Of a stretch of DNA of 64,000 bases, positions 43,101 to 58,100 are shown piece by piece. This stretch comes from Fasciolopsis buskii (taxonomy: Eukaryota > Platyhelminthes > Trematoda > Plagiorchiida > Fasciolidae). The notes beneath the pieces are model-generated. The model was not told where the DNA came from. It searched no databases and saw only the letters and a list, made by a program, of their open reading frames with translations. Position numbers and translations under genes: made by a program. The stretch covers positions 135,067-199,066 of the forward strand of contig LUCM01006860.1 of the NCBI GenBank assembly GCA_008360955.1, in the 5' to 3' direction. Numbering within the stretch: position 1 is the first letter of the stretch; each line of letters starts with the position of its first letter.

Positions 43101-46100
43101 AAAGTGTCATGAACAACGGAGATGTCCGGTGTACATGCTGTATCACTGGTCTTTTTTCCATAAGGTGTCGAAGCAGTGTTTTTACTCACTCTTGCACGAC
43201 TGCCTTCTACCCAAGAATCATTTAGCCCTCCGGACAATTACCTTACTTAGGAAGAGATTGCACACCGGCATTCCCAGCTCTTTGTTCAGGACTGCAGCTC
43301 CAGGTTCAACCTCCAAGGCAACACATGCGCTCGGGACGAGCAGGTGCCCAATAGTGCGATTTGTCTATTCTGGTCCGAGAAGTGGAAAAGTACAGGAGGG
43401 ATCTTTGGTCTTATTCAACGACAAATCATACTGGCCATTTCCCAAAGTCATAAATATTCCGTACCATTTTATGACGCTTGTCAGGTGGGAGCCGTCAGAT
43501 CTGCTGCCCTGTCACACAAGTGTTTATTCAATCCGCGCTGTTCCCAGCTAACCACGAATTCTCTGATTATTTCCCCATCCGCGATCCGGAGATGGTCCCA
43601 GCAGCGAGCAGCTTTCCAGCTAAAAGCGAATGTGGTTACTGTTACCTGATTTTAACAAGACAAATAAGTACCGTATACCAAATGGCGCTCTTCTCTTGTG
43701 TGAGGCTGACCCGCGATAGCAGAGCTTCCTGCTGTCACATCCATTAAACAGATCCAACCATTTAATTGGTCTAATTTATTTGATTCATCCCTGAATAACT
43801 GCATGCTTTCAAGAAGATGTGAGTGGGCACATTCATTCATCCGCATAATGAGCATCCGTTTCCTTATGATCCATTCCAGACTACATAGTCGAACGTATGG
43901 AAGAAGGAGGCTTCTGGGAACGGGTTTCTGGCATTGTAACTGACAATTCTATTGCCGTGAGGAATCTGACTAAAGGCAAAAATTATCGTTTCCGTGTCGC
44001 AGCCGTCAACATGATTGGAACGAGCGAATGGGGAGAGACAAAGGGTTCCGTTTTGGCCAAGAATCCTTATGGTAAGCAAAATATAGATATTCGCAGGAAT
44101 GGAACAAGTGTTAGGAATACCGTCACTACTACCCCTACGACTACCAATACTAATACTGCCAGAATTACTAACATTATTAATTCTGTTAGCAGCAACAATA
44201 ATACACTTTTTCGTCTAGGTCAAACTAAATTACATTGATCGTTTGGCACACGATTTCGGTGTACATTTTAGTCTTAACAACCACATGAAATTCGCCGCAC
44301 GGTTACTGACAATTTTTTTTCTGTCTTCATTCAAGATCCACCTGGACCACCGGAGAACCTGAAGATTGGGGAATTCGACCGACATTCGGTCACATTGACT
44401 TGGAAAGAGCCTAAGGACGACGGCGGAAATCCTATTCAAGGTAAGCTAACCTGATGACTGGAACACGTCGGTGGAGTTTGATTTCTGCCCTAGCTTATCC
44501 GAAATTAGGACTGTGGCAAAATATGCTTAATAAAATACACTGTTTTGTTTTTCTCTTATTCGACTGACTCTCTCTCGAGCCCTATCTTTTCGGAGTGTAA
44601 ATTGATGTCAACGGGCAAAGTGCACGTAGTCTCTAATGCTAACCGCAATGTTAAACTGGATTGACGTGGTGAAACAATTTTGTCTACTTCCTAACTTTTG
44701 TATTATCTAGGCTACCTGGTAGAAAAGCGCATTCCTAAAGGTGAGTGGCGCAAGGCCACGCAACAGTTGGTTCCCGGCACCACAGCGAAAATCACCAATG
44801 TAGATGAAGGTCAGACCTACGAGTTCCGTGTTTGTGCTGTTAACGCGGCCGGACCGGGTGAGCCATCAAAAGCGACCGCACCACACAAAATCAAAGATCC
44901 AACATGTGAGTGACAATGAACTGAGCATCAACTCGACTGAATGCTCTTTTGTAATATGTGCTTTCTTCTGAAGATTTTCTTACAAGATTGGTTAAGGTTC
45001 ACTCTTTTTTGCATGCTTAGACAAAGTCATGTGTGGCAGAGTGTGACAAATTTAGCTGTCATTTCCTTCAAACATCGATTCCGGATAAACGGCTACCATA
45101 AATGAAATTGGGCCTGTTGTATCTGGAAGTTAGTTAGAAATACGAAAGCACATGCGAGAACGGACGATCGAGTATACCGCCTTAGCGTACAGCAAACAAG
45201 CATGCAGGCAAGTGATACGCAAACGCAAGTTGTCCATTGATAGCAGTATCACGCAAATACCCACAAGCACCTGACAGATGGGTTAATGCATTGCTGAGGC
45301 TGGCGAAGGTAGGCGTTTTGCCACAGCATTGAAAACGATCGCAAAAAAACTGGACAATGAGACTGTCAGTGGGGCATGCATTTTCATTACACCGACTTGA
45401 GTCCGGAAGTTGCTAGCCATGAATGGTTCGTTGGCAGACATTAAATCTGATATGCCTGGTAGTTGTGGTGTACACTCCACCTTCTGTCCCAGTTGATCTC
45501 GTCAGACTGTGACCATGTTGGCGAGAAAGGCATTCACTCTTGTAATTACTACCAGAGGAACTGTGAAGTGAAAAGCTGCACCTCACAGCCAAATCAGAAC
45601 GATTGTTTCTCAATAACAGCAGTTAGGCTTTTGTAACATTCCCTTTAAATTTTATAAATCAGTGATACCCAGTAGAAAACGATTGATTTAACCATTTTCT
45701 TGAATCTGCTTGTTGCAGATCCTCCTGGGGCTCCGGAAAACTTGAACGTAGACACCGTGAACAAAAATGGCGTCAAACTTTCCTGGCAAAAACCACGAAA
45801 GGATGGTGGTGCACCGATTACTGGATACGTAATCGAGATGAAAAAGGCTACTCCGACAGCTGCTGTTCCAGCCGCTGCTCCAGCTGGAGGTCCACCTGTA
45901 ACCGCTCCTGTTGCTGAAGGTGCTGCACCTGGTGAGGAAGGCGAAGCTTCTGTTGAAGGCAAAAAGCCCACAGAAGGTGAAGAAGTTCCAAAGGCTGCAG
46001 AAATTGCAAGGGCTGCAAGACCTGCTAGAGCCCCAGCCGATGATGACAAGGAAGAATGGGTTCCGGTTCAAAAGACTTCTGATTTATGTGCATGGATTCC

Positions 46101-49100
46101 AATGAAGCAGGGTGATACTGGTAAATTCCGCGTCCGTGCCGTGAACGAAGAGGGTCCTGGTGAACCGAGCAAGGTTACACAACCTCTTACTGCAGTTGAT
46201 CAATTGCAAGCTCCAAGAATCTGTACCCCCGAGGAATGTGTCGGAGGTCCTGGTACTGGTGTGGGTGGTCTGAAAGATATCACTTTAAAGGTGCGTTGAT
46301 TACACTCCATCAATCTTCTATTTTAATGCCCAAGTTTATTCACTTTTCCCTAACTCGACCTAATTTTCCGTCTCATTTCACTTTAAACAGGCTGGACAAG
46401 AACTGCATTTGGCCGCTGCATGGTTCGGACATCCAAAACCGACGGCAGTATGGACCTGTGGCGATAAAGTAGTAAAACCTGAGGGAACTCGAGTCAGAAT
46501 CTCTGAAGAGCCACCGCCTCCACCGGCTAAACCTGGACCAGGTGGGGCCTTGGAACAACCCCCTGGTGGTACAGCTGTTCTTCATGTGCAGAAAGTTCGT
46601 CGTGCAGATGGTGGTGATTACGAACTAACCCTGACGAACGACCAAGGTCATGTGAAAACTTCGTGCCACGTCGAAGTTTTAGGTGAGTGAACCTATTGTT
46701 TTATTTACCACGCATGTTAATTTATTTGCATCACTTGGAGGTGATAAACTCTCTCGGCTCAATTTGGTGATTTTTAGACGTTCCTGGTGCCCCGGAAGGC
46801 CCGCTGGAAGCTACCGATGTGAATGCGGACGAAATCACTCTAAAATGGAAACCACCTCTGGATGATGGTGGCCAACCGGTGACGAACTACGTCTTGGAGA
46901 AACGGCCTAAAGGTTCCGATAGGTTAGTCTGATGGAATAATGTAACATTAGGTCAACGTTTGTTCACTGATTAGCAGATAACAAACTGCTGATTTTTATC
47001 TCGTTGACCTACAGACAATCTGCACGATGTAGCCATCTAAATCCCAAGGTCCAGAGTTCCAGCCATAAGCGTAATGAACCCCTGTTACAGTTTTGATTTT
47101 CTCTCATATAAGTCATTCGCAGTCGTAACCTAAAATGTACCTCTTCGTTTACTTGCGTGACCCTCAATATAGAGTACAGATGCATCCCGATCAATTTGAA
47201 TCCAATTTCATTCAGTTGTTTGGCTGAAGACTCGTGTTCTTGCTCTCAAACGGTTATCAGGTAAAACCGTACGAATCCGACCTTGTTAGAATACACTATT
47301 CATTACCCCCTTAGTCAAAAGGATCAAGGTCTTTTCGCATTAAATATATCTAATCGCTGTACTGCCAAGTATGCTGCTGGTATTCAACCTAGAAATTCAC
47401 TGATAGGTTGCACATTGGTGTGCCTGAACTTCGTTTATTTTTGATCAAAACATGACAAGCTTTATGGCACTGTCTCCGGTTCATCAGTGTGTTTTCATTC
47501 TGTGAAAGTTGTATAACTGGATGTTCTTGTCTGGAGTAGGCGAAATAAACAACTCCCGACGACATCAAATTCAGCGTAGTAGATCGAAAAAACAGTGTAT
47601 CCAAAAAATTATTGTCGTCCCATCGACAGCTAGCAGTTATGATAGCATTCAAAAGGTTTCCTCTCTTCTGCTTTCTTATAGCTGGCAAAAAGTCAGTGCA
47701 TTCCTCACCAGTCCGACAGCGACTGTGAAAAACTTGGAGGTTGGTAAAGAATACGAATTCCGAGTCATGGCTGAGAACGCGATGAGCGTCAGTGAACCGC
47801 TGATGACCGAGAAGGCAATTAAGGCCAAACATCCCTATGGTAAGTGAAACTTGGTTATTTTATAGACAGCATAAAAGAAACGGAGCACCAAAACTTTCCT
47901 CATCTATATTATTCCCATATATCGTAAATTGCAGATCCGCCGTCCGGTATGAATAAACCGAATGTGGAAGACACAACCGATGACTCCGTCAGCTTGTCCT
48001 GGGAAGCGCCACGTAAAGGCCCAACAACAGGTTATGTGGTAGAGAAACGACCGAAGGGAAGCCACGAATGGACTAAGTAGGTCTTCTTTTCCAGTTTCTT
48101 TAGGTAACTTTGCAAATTATCGATTTCACATGAGAGCTAAGTTGATAGGATTTTGATGCGCTCTCGATTTATTTTCATTTCCTTCTTTTTCGCCCAAATT
48201 GTAGGGCCAATCCGACCACTGTCACCGGAACCAGCTACACAGTCAAAGGTTTACCAAAAGGGAAGGAGTTCGAATTTCGCATTGTCCCGTACAATTTGGC
48301 CGGTATGGGTGAGCCAAGTGAACCAACTTCCCCCGTCAAAGTACAATATCCAACAAGTGAGTCAACCTCTTTCTTCTCGTACCCTAGCAAACACTAGAGT
48401 GTGTTTCACTTTCGGGCGAGACTTACTTATCCTTTTCTGTTCATCGTTTCCAGCTCCACCAAAGATTGGGCATGATGTTCCGCGTGAGGTAATTGCCAAA
48501 GTTGATGAGCCATTCAAAATCCATATCCCATATACCGGAAGTCCTCCCGATAAGGTCGCGGTTTCAAAGGTGAGTAGCTGTTGTTCGTAACCGAAAAAGG
48601 GTTTTGGATTCTTGCATTTCCTTGTAAATTTTTTGCGCACAAATGTCCTTATTTTTAGCCAAAATGCATTCTTGTCATTTCCTCAAATTTAGAAACTAAT
48701 ATTCCTTAAGAGACAGCATATTGAAAATTCCAAAGAATTTCGACTGATGTGTGTGTCAGTTTTGTGAAAACTCTTGCCAAATGAGAGCATAGGCTAGATA
48801 ACAAAATACGGCCCACGTATACACGCTCCCTAAGTTTGTATGCTTCAGTCTAATGGTCCACCGACGGAAATGGATACCGCTGTCGTGGCGTTACAAAATG
48901 GGGGCCGGGGTTTCTCTTTGCTGTGGGTTTGGGGATGAGGATACAATACCATCGACCCAGCGTAGCTTGCAGTAGTGGGTGCGACCTAGCAGTGGATGTT
49001 CGCACTCACGTCAGCCGAAGTGCATGTACCAATCAATAAACTGGACTGGCAATTGACGACACTGCGACACATTTTCTAATCATTTCTCCGATGGTCGGCA

Positions 49101-52100
49101 AACAGTGCAGCAGTCAATGAGGACAAGAAAAGTGTTGACAAACGAAAGTATGAGCGATATCATTTGTTGCCATTATACTGCCTCAGTATTAGTTCGTATC
49201 ATGAAAAGAAACCCTATAAGTTTATTGGCAAATTTTTTTGAAATAAATCTTCTGCCTCTATTTATGATTGATTAATATCAGGCAGTGGGCGCTCCAGTTT
49301 TAAATATCCTGCGTCAGTGATGCACGGGTTATACGGGTAAGCGTATGAGTAAAAGAAGAAATACAAATTCAAGGTGCTCAGTTAAATTAAGAGTTTATTC
49401 AGACAAAGAACAGTAACCAGGTATGGATGACTGGCGGGGATCACACAATCAACTTCTTTAAGTCTCGACTCGAATGCGCAAGTTCGAACTCTATCAACCA
49501 CAGTCATTTCCTTATTCGGTAGTTTTCGAGCGGTACCTCCCCTAAATATGTTTTATCAGGCTTTGTCATTGTTAATGAAAACAAACAGATAAAGGGCAAA
49601 AAAGGGTCGGTGAAGAATTTATGAAAGTGATACAAACAGTAACACTCTTGGCAAGTGTAAACAAACGGGTCGGGAACCAGCTAATTCATCTATAGATCTC
49701 GACCGAGCTAATCGAATAGCGGCCAATGGAGCTTGTCCTGCTGGCTAACGCTGAACAATGTTGATGTTTATCCACTGCGTGATGTTGACAAATCAAGCAT
49801 GAGTTATAGTGATCACTGTCCACAGAAGTTGCGTATACGAAGTTATAAAGGGATGTGGTTTCAGACGTGTTACAACGAAATCATAGAGGCGTTAACCAAC
49901 TATTCCTAAACAAAAGTTTGCAGGCCGCGGCAAGCCCTTTAATTAGAATAAATTTGGTCTCTTTGGCCTCCTCGTCCGAGAAAAAAGGTCATTTTAATCA
50001 TTTCCCGATCGGGATTGCTGCGACCCGGGGTAAACCTTTGTCTTCTTTGTGGACCTATAGGACGGTATACCAGTTCCATTGGAAGGTGGTCGATTCAAGG
50101 TGGAAGTTACTCCAACGGAAGTGATTGTGACAGATACCGAAGCCAAAAAAGATGATGCTGGAAACTACAAGGTGGATCTGGAAAATGAAAAAGGCAAAGA
50201 CAGTGTCCCGGTGACCGTAAAAGTTGTTGGTCCGCCATCTGCTCCGAAAGGTCCTTTGGAAATCGGAAACATCAAGGCCGAGTCTTGTACTCTCGCCTGG
50301 AATCCACCGACGGTAAGCAAAATTATGCATGATAATTCTACCATTCCTTAATTGCCGTAATCCAGTTTTCATGTTAACATTTTACCATCAGCCGAATTAC
50401 TTGTAATGTGAAGAATAGTTAAGTTCACTGATATTTGTAACATAGCAGTTGGGTGAGACTAAGACCAGCGTTTAATGACTTAGGATATTGGTGATTTATA
50501 CCGGACAGATATTGATGTGCAAAGGTAAAACATTTGAAATTTTATAAGGAAGCGGTAGCACTTTGAGAACTATTTCACATTTGGAATGTATTATGCGGGT
50601 GATATTTTGGCTTGCATTTATCTGGGGCTAGTGTTTCCCAATCTCAAAGTAGACTATCCATTTCTTGTCCATCAGGATAATGGCGGTGCTCCGATTACCA
50701 ACTATGTGGTTGAAAAACAAAACACCAAGACTGGCGAGTGGAGTACCGTGAGCACGTTCGTTCGTGGCACCGATTTTGATGTGAGCGGTCTGGAAGATGG
50801 TCACATGTATCGATTCCGTGTCCGTGCTGCTAACGAATACGGAACTAGTGAACCACTTGAAGGTGATAAAGCAATCTTAGCCGAGAATCCATACAGTAAG
50901 TTACGACTGTGTTATATACATGCTCACGTTGGTATTTGCTGATGTAAATTCGTTAATCGGTCAGTCACCTTAAGACGACACTTACAAGAAAACGTGGTGG
51001 TTTGTTTAACTAACAAAATAGCGCTGACCTCGTCTTATACAGTCTGAGTAAATGACCTATACGAAACACGGGCTCGAGCTTGACTACTCCGTGACAAATG
51101 AATTAGGTGCATGCATGGCTTAAAAAGTAATTTCGCTATTCGATTAGCTAAAATGTGTCAGTTCATGCCGAAGCTCCAGCAAATCCAAAAAGTTGTACCT
51201 TGAATTTCTTCCACATCAATTCAGAATTTTTCTACTAAGCATTTCGTAACTCTCAGTTTTTCAGTCGGTCTGATGAGTTATTGGTTATCGTGTGTCCCTG
51301 CGACACCAATGTCCTCTCCGCACAACGGGAAGCAATTAAGCTCCACCTATTTGAGAGCCTTTGAAAAGAAGAAAGCAGTTACAATTTCCCCAGCAATCAA
51401 TGAGTGGATAGGAAGAGACAACCACAAAGGAAATAAATCTGTAGGAGCATGATGATTGTCTATTACAAAGTCTATTCAATTATGTAATTCAGAACCAAAA
51501 AATAGCTGGCACATGAGCATACGTGCACATCAGAATAAGTTGTTCAGTGGATCAGTAACTCATATGAGTGAACGGTTGGGTTTGCTTAAAACTGAGCAAA
51601 TCGATAGCCGAGTCAGGATGAACATTATTTTACTGATAAAGAGACTGATCAACCTATGTTTATACGATGATAATCAGTCCCACTCATTACGTAAAATCGA
51701 ACCCTATACATTTGCGCCATTGTTTTCCTCTGCAAAAACTCTAGCTGTACCCGGTGCTCCGTCGAGTGTCACTGTTGCTGACGTTGAAGCCAATGAGGTT
51801 GCACTTGAATGGACAAAACCTCGTTCAGACGGCGGCCGGCGGATCAATGGTTACGTGGTTGAATACAAGCCAGTCAACTCCGATGAATGGAAACAAGCAC
51901 CAGGTGGCTTGGTAAAGGGTCTGAACACTACAAGTAAGACCATCCCTAAAAAAATACACTTACACATATATAGAAGCAACTTTGGTGACTGGTCCTCAAA
52001 CACTAAGATTGGTCATATTGACCTTATACATATTTCTTCTAGCAATTCTAATGCATCGGCCTATTTTAACGATCGTGCCACTCGCTCTATTCTCGATTTC

Positions 52101-55100
52101 AGTCGACGGGTTGAGAAAAGGAGAAAAATACGAATTCCGAGTGGCAGCTAAGAACGAGGCTGGTGTCGGTGATTTCTGTCAAACCATGCGTCCAGTCGAA
52201 TGCAAACCAAAGTTCAGTAAGTGACTGATCTTCCGAGTTGAACAGTTTGCAATACTTTTCGTTTGTCCGTCTGTTTGCGGATTTTTTTAGCAATGATCGT
52301 CAACTGTTTCTCCATAATGATGTTTCAGCCACCGCGGATAGTCCCGGTACTCCGGTAATAGATGATGTTGGTAAGAACTACGTGGACCTGTCTTGGACCA
52401 AACCACTCAAAGATGGTGGTGCTCGAATCACTGGCTACATTGTGGAGAAACGCAAGAAATTCGCTCCAGACTGGGAACCAGCCACTCCAGATGGTCAGCC
52501 AATTAGTGGTACGCAAGCTCATTTGGATAATTTGGACGAGGGAGCCGAATATGAGTTCCGCGTTCGGGCAGTGAACGCTGCCGGACCAGGTGCTCCAAGT
52601 GAACCTACCGAGTTGACCAAAATAGCTCCTAAACGCGGTGAGTGATACATGAAAACTCTCGTTAACTGGATTAATAACAAACCAAACATCTAAGTAGAAA
52701 AAATGGTAAAGACAAACGAACTAGGGATCGAATAAACGGACAAATTAGCCAACCGATGAGGGTGAATCATGGTATGTCTATGAAAGCCGAAATTTCAGAA
52801 ATTCGGTCAAACAATGTTCTAGTTCTTTTAACGATTAATTAACGGATTGTACACATTTCCCAAACCCGCGTTTTATATTACCAGTTGTTTTATTCTGTCC
52901 TTCTTGGTGTAAAACCAGGCTCGATCTTTGGACCTTAGAGGCAAGCTCATGCACATATTAGTATTTATTCAGGCCAATTGACAGAAAGCAGAATGAATCA
53001 GTTAGCTGTCCATCTACCTCATAATGCTACCGGACTTCAGCTAGGCAAACGGTTGGTGTCAAAATTAGTTATTCAAAAGTCAAAAATTAGGATTGTGTGG
53101 AACTGTTGAACGTGAACAATAAAATTACAAGTGCTTTAATCTTGGTTAACCCGCCAACAGCCAATCGACAAACCCCGTTGTGATGTTCCTTCGAACGCTA
53201 CACGCATCTAAACCCTGCACCCATTCATCAGTTTGCACAATGTTTGTTAATAGAAAGACCACACAATGCGAAGAATCTGTTTGTCATCAGTTTATAAAAA
53301 AATGCATCACTTTGTTACATCTATGGTTCTTTTCACTGTGCATTAAACGGAAAACACTACCAATTCTCAATCGCAATGATTTTGTAATCTTTTTCAAGTT
53401 CTGTTTATATCATTATCAGCATTGCCAGTCGGAACTTATGGCTGGCTTTCTATTGAAGAAAATCTAAAACTGTCTGAGAAAGCTTCGCAATACCATTGCT
53501 CATTTTAACTCCTTTTGTTATTTCGTCAGATGTACCAAAACCACCACAGGATCTGGCAGTGACTGATGTTCTTGCCGAAAGCTGTAAACTCGTCTGGAAA
53601 GAACCCGAATTCGACGGTGGATGTCCAATCACCGGTAAGTCTTCGTGATAATCAGCCAATGATGGGTGTTCAAGTAGACTACAATGAGGCTAAGAAGAAA
53701 TAGAAGTAAAATATAGCAGACTATCACTAGAATTTTATTTGGATCGTTAGCAGCTTGAATGGATGATAAGTCCATTTAAGAATCACATGATTTGTCGGAG
53801 GATTTTCGTCGGTCGGGCAAGGTTAACCTTCAGAAAGGGGACAAAAGGCCCCAAAATATTGGTGTTCCTTCTCAGTAATATGTTTCGCATACGCCCACAC
53901 GTCCCATAGACCAACCTAATAATCGTATCCAACCCAGAGATGTTTGTACCGAACTGTCAAGTTAATCTTCACCATGAAAAAGTTAATAATAGTGGCTGAA
54001 CCACACAGCTGTTTGTTGTCCCAGTCGTCGAAACATGTTAGATTAGCATTCATTTTGTGTTCGTTGATGTCGCTAAACTGAAATAGTAACGAAACGACAA
54101 ACTGACTCCATCGTCTGGAGTGTGTGAGACAGATGAGTCGTTAGGATTTTATGATATTTTCTAGGAACTTCAACCCAGATTAATTAGGACTGACCTTGTA
54201 CGGTTGACTTATTTCGAATTGAACCGACGATGTTTTGTTAGTTTATCAGAATACCGTGTACAGAATTAAAAAATGATAGTTAAGAATCCAATGCCATTAG
54301 TAAGATTTTATTTACCCTACCACCAACAGATTACATTGTGGAGAAATGCGATGTAAGCACTGGGAATTGGGAACGTGTACCTCTTACGGCTACCGGCACA
54401 ACGTGTCCAGTTCGTGGCCTGGTTGAAGGAAAACGCTATAAATTCCGAGTCAGCGCTGTGAACATGATGGGCGCCAGTGAACCGATTGAAACCAGTGTTC
54501 CAATCACTGCCAAAAATCCATTCGGTAAGAACAAACAGCAATTGCGCATTCCTTTAATGGTAATGAATTCTTCAGAGATTTCATTCATTTGTTTGCCTAC
54601 ATATGGCATTCCGCGAGATTCAGATTTTGGCGATGTTACACGTATTCATTACATGATCTATAATTTGATAGCAGATAAGTTTTACTGACCTTCTGGTTCT
54701 AAGTCAGAGAGAGTTATGTGTTTAGCATTTTCCAGTGACAGATGTATAAGATACCCATTAATGTCAACATCTGAATGAAGGAAAGATTCGCTAGAGACCA
54801 GTTTTTACTTTCACTTTTTTGTACTGGTATTAGTGAACCATACACGGTATATGGTAAGCTGAGTGACAAAATAAACTGACGAACTTCTCGAAGGCTAATG
54901 AATGTACATACCGTTGTCTTTGTCCTTTCACATCAGCCACAGAAGGTTGCAGATGCACAGCTTCATTTATTTTCCACTTTAATATGCACTTGCCACGATC
55001 AATCCATTGGGGAGAATAAAGGCCGTGCACATATCATTTCTCATCTCACACGGGATTTTGGAGAGGGACTTTGACAGTTCTACTGACGATCAAAAGGGGA

Positions 55101-58100
55101 TAGCCGATTAAACTGTCTTTATAACATGAACGTATTCGTGAGGAGGAACGAATATGCCTCATATCCGATAGGGCGCAATCCACGGAGGCGAAATACCAGT
55201 AACACAGACCGTGGAACTTGAAGTGATACAGAGCTGCATAGGGTGCCAACGGTTCAAGTTCAGTATTGAACTAAGCAACAGCTAACTACCGGCTACCGCC
55301 AAAGTAACCGACAGATCGGGGATTTGAATTGATCTTTTTGGGAGCGACAGCCGCTTGATCGCCTTGACGCTAGTCAGGTTTATTTCAGTGGAACGGGAAA
55401 CTATGGAGCTGCTGAGGAACTTCAGGATGACGGATACGTGCCCGTCATGACCACAAAACCGAAGTAGGCCCCAGATTTGATTTTCTAAAAGGCTGATATT
55501 ACAGTCACAAATCGGTTGCCGGATGCGGTTGTTCACGTGATTCGGTTAATTTAAAAGCAGTCCTAAAGTGGCTGACAGGATTTTTTAAATGTTTTATTAC
55601 TGCCATCTTGTGTTTTTCTTTCCCAATTCAGATTCACCAGACGCACCGGAGGGTGTCAAAATAGACTCGTTCGATAAACATGGCGTTAATTTGTCCTGGG
55701 AACCTCCCAAAGATGATGGAGGTAATCCGATTAAAGGTGAGTTTCGCGCTGTCATATCTTTGTTTGGGATTGTTGTTTATCATGTTTATACCAGTTGACG
55801 AAAAAATACTCATACCAGAGAAACGATAACCTACAAGAATAACTCACATTTTCAGGTTATTTGGTTGAGAAACGCACCCCGGGTGGTCAGTGGGTACCCG
55901 CCACGGCCGGTTTGGTTCCCGGTAAGGATGCTCGGATAACCGGATTGGAACCTGGACAAACATACGAATTCCGTGTCAGTGCGGTCAACGATGCTGGCCC
56001 CGGCCGGCCTTCGAGGGCCACTCATCCGCAAGTGATCAAGGATCCGACGTGTGAGTCATTAACTATAGACTCCAGAATAAAGTTTCCGCACCTAAATTAA
56101 TTTGCGGATCTCATTCGATTCCTTCTCCCACCAGCAAACTGGTTAAAAAAGATACTAAAGCCACAATCATATGAAACACGGCATAGTCTGCCCATCAGTA
56201 GACTGGTTGCTAACTTATTTTCGTTTCTTTTGCTCCCAGTCCCCCCAAGCTCGCCTGAGAACTTGAACGTGGATAAGGTGAACAAGAATGGAGTGAAATT
56301 GTCATGGCAAAAACCACGCAAAGATGGTGGCAGCAAAATCACCGGATACCAAGTCGAGAAGAAAGACGAAAAGGGCAACTGGGTTCCAGTCAAACAGACT
56401 ACCGAACCGTGTGCATTCATCCCCATGAAAGAGGGTGAAACTGGTCAGTTCCGTGTTCGCGCTGTGAATGACGAGGGGCCTGGTGAACCGTCGAAACCAA
56501 CTCCACCAATCACGGCTGCTGATCAGCCAGAGGCTCCACACATTGCCACTCCGGACGAGTGCGTGGGTGGTGTTGGTAGTGGTGTTGGCGGTTTGAAGGA
56601 TGTGAAGATAAAGGTAAGTGATCGAAAGCAAAAGACACTTAACACGTAGCATTGAACCTGATTTGAGGAGTTCCACTTCAGTTTACTGTAGCATTCACAA
56701 TCTACAGGGTGACGCCGAATGTAAAATGGATTTTCTTAGCATCTTATGATCACTTTGAATTCAGCAATGATTAGGAAACCGGATTACTTAACTACTCAAG
56801 AACCCTCGTTTCCCATCTTGGTGAAACACCGAAATATCCTTCCGGTTCCAATGTTGCTATTGTGTTTAGGAACCATTGTTGGAGCAAGGACTAACGAACT
56901 GCAATGTTAGTCTTTTGTGGGTCACCTACAGTATTTAAATATCATTTTTTTATTTGTTTGGTCGATAGAATGGTGGAGTCATATTAGGAAAGCAAAAGCC
57001 AGTAAATTTATATCAACGTACACGGTATCCAGTGCTTGATTGAGTGATTGACTTTTTCGTCACTGAATTCAGATGCGCAGTTGCTAATGTTCCAATGGCT
57101 CTGGAAAAATCAGTCAAACTGTTAAAAAGTGTGTTATCCACTTCCCAATTGGTAAAATGACTGTGACATAACAAAATGAGAACATTTCTCTCCCTGAACA
57201 GACTTGAATAAGGAGTCCAGAAATGCTTATTTGTGCAACCATTTCTCTACATCTTCGCCCCGTACTCACTGTTGCAAAAAGTTGATGATGTCTGCCGGTT
57301 AGTTAGCAAGCACTTGAACTTTTCCGCCACGCATTTACAGGGCGGATGATCAGCATAACTACACCACCGGTGGACAACTTGGAAGTGAGCCAAATCTAAC
57401 TGCTATGGTTCCCAGTTTTGATGCTCAGTGGTATCCCTAGACAGAATAGAAATGCGGTTACATCGTTCATTGTGTGAACACATCCTGGTTTGATTGCGAA
57501 AGCCACAAACACTGGATTCATATAGGCGGCGTCAGTAAATGAAGGAGAATGTCCCGGGTTATCTATTAGCCAAAGCCATCTGGAAAAGAAAGCAAAGCAT
57601 CATTCAACAAAATTACCTAACTATGCAGAAATATTAGCAATCTGTAATCTGAAGATTGTTCTTTGTAACCAGTGCATTGGTTTTTTTGGTCCCTGTCTTC
57701 CCACCAAATGTTGCAGTGTGCTTTCTTTTACGGTTTCATTATCTAATATTCGTTCTCTTTGGCCATGGAGATGAATATTGTAACTAGAGTAAGCATCACA
57801 TGAATATTCAGTAACGTACTTCTGTGTACATTCCGCAAACCAATGTTTTGGTCTTCGCTACATAACGCTTTCGCTGTTATGAATCACCTGGCACATCTAG
57901 AAGAGGTCATCCTGTAATCGTTTAATTTGCAAATCCACCTCCCCCACTCCATTTTCCCTCTGACAACAGGCCGGACAAGAACTGCGTTTGGCTGCAGCCT
58001 GGTTTGGTCACCCGAAACCGACTATGGTATGGACACTGGACGATAAGACCGTGAAACCGGACGGGAAAAAGGTGATCGAATCAAGCGAACCAGCACCACC

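Noticed and set aside
45645..46071. Minus-strand Ser/Ala-rich frames of 127-134 codons
   Set aside because: They are antisense shadows of the Ala/Pro/Glu-rich exon 31.
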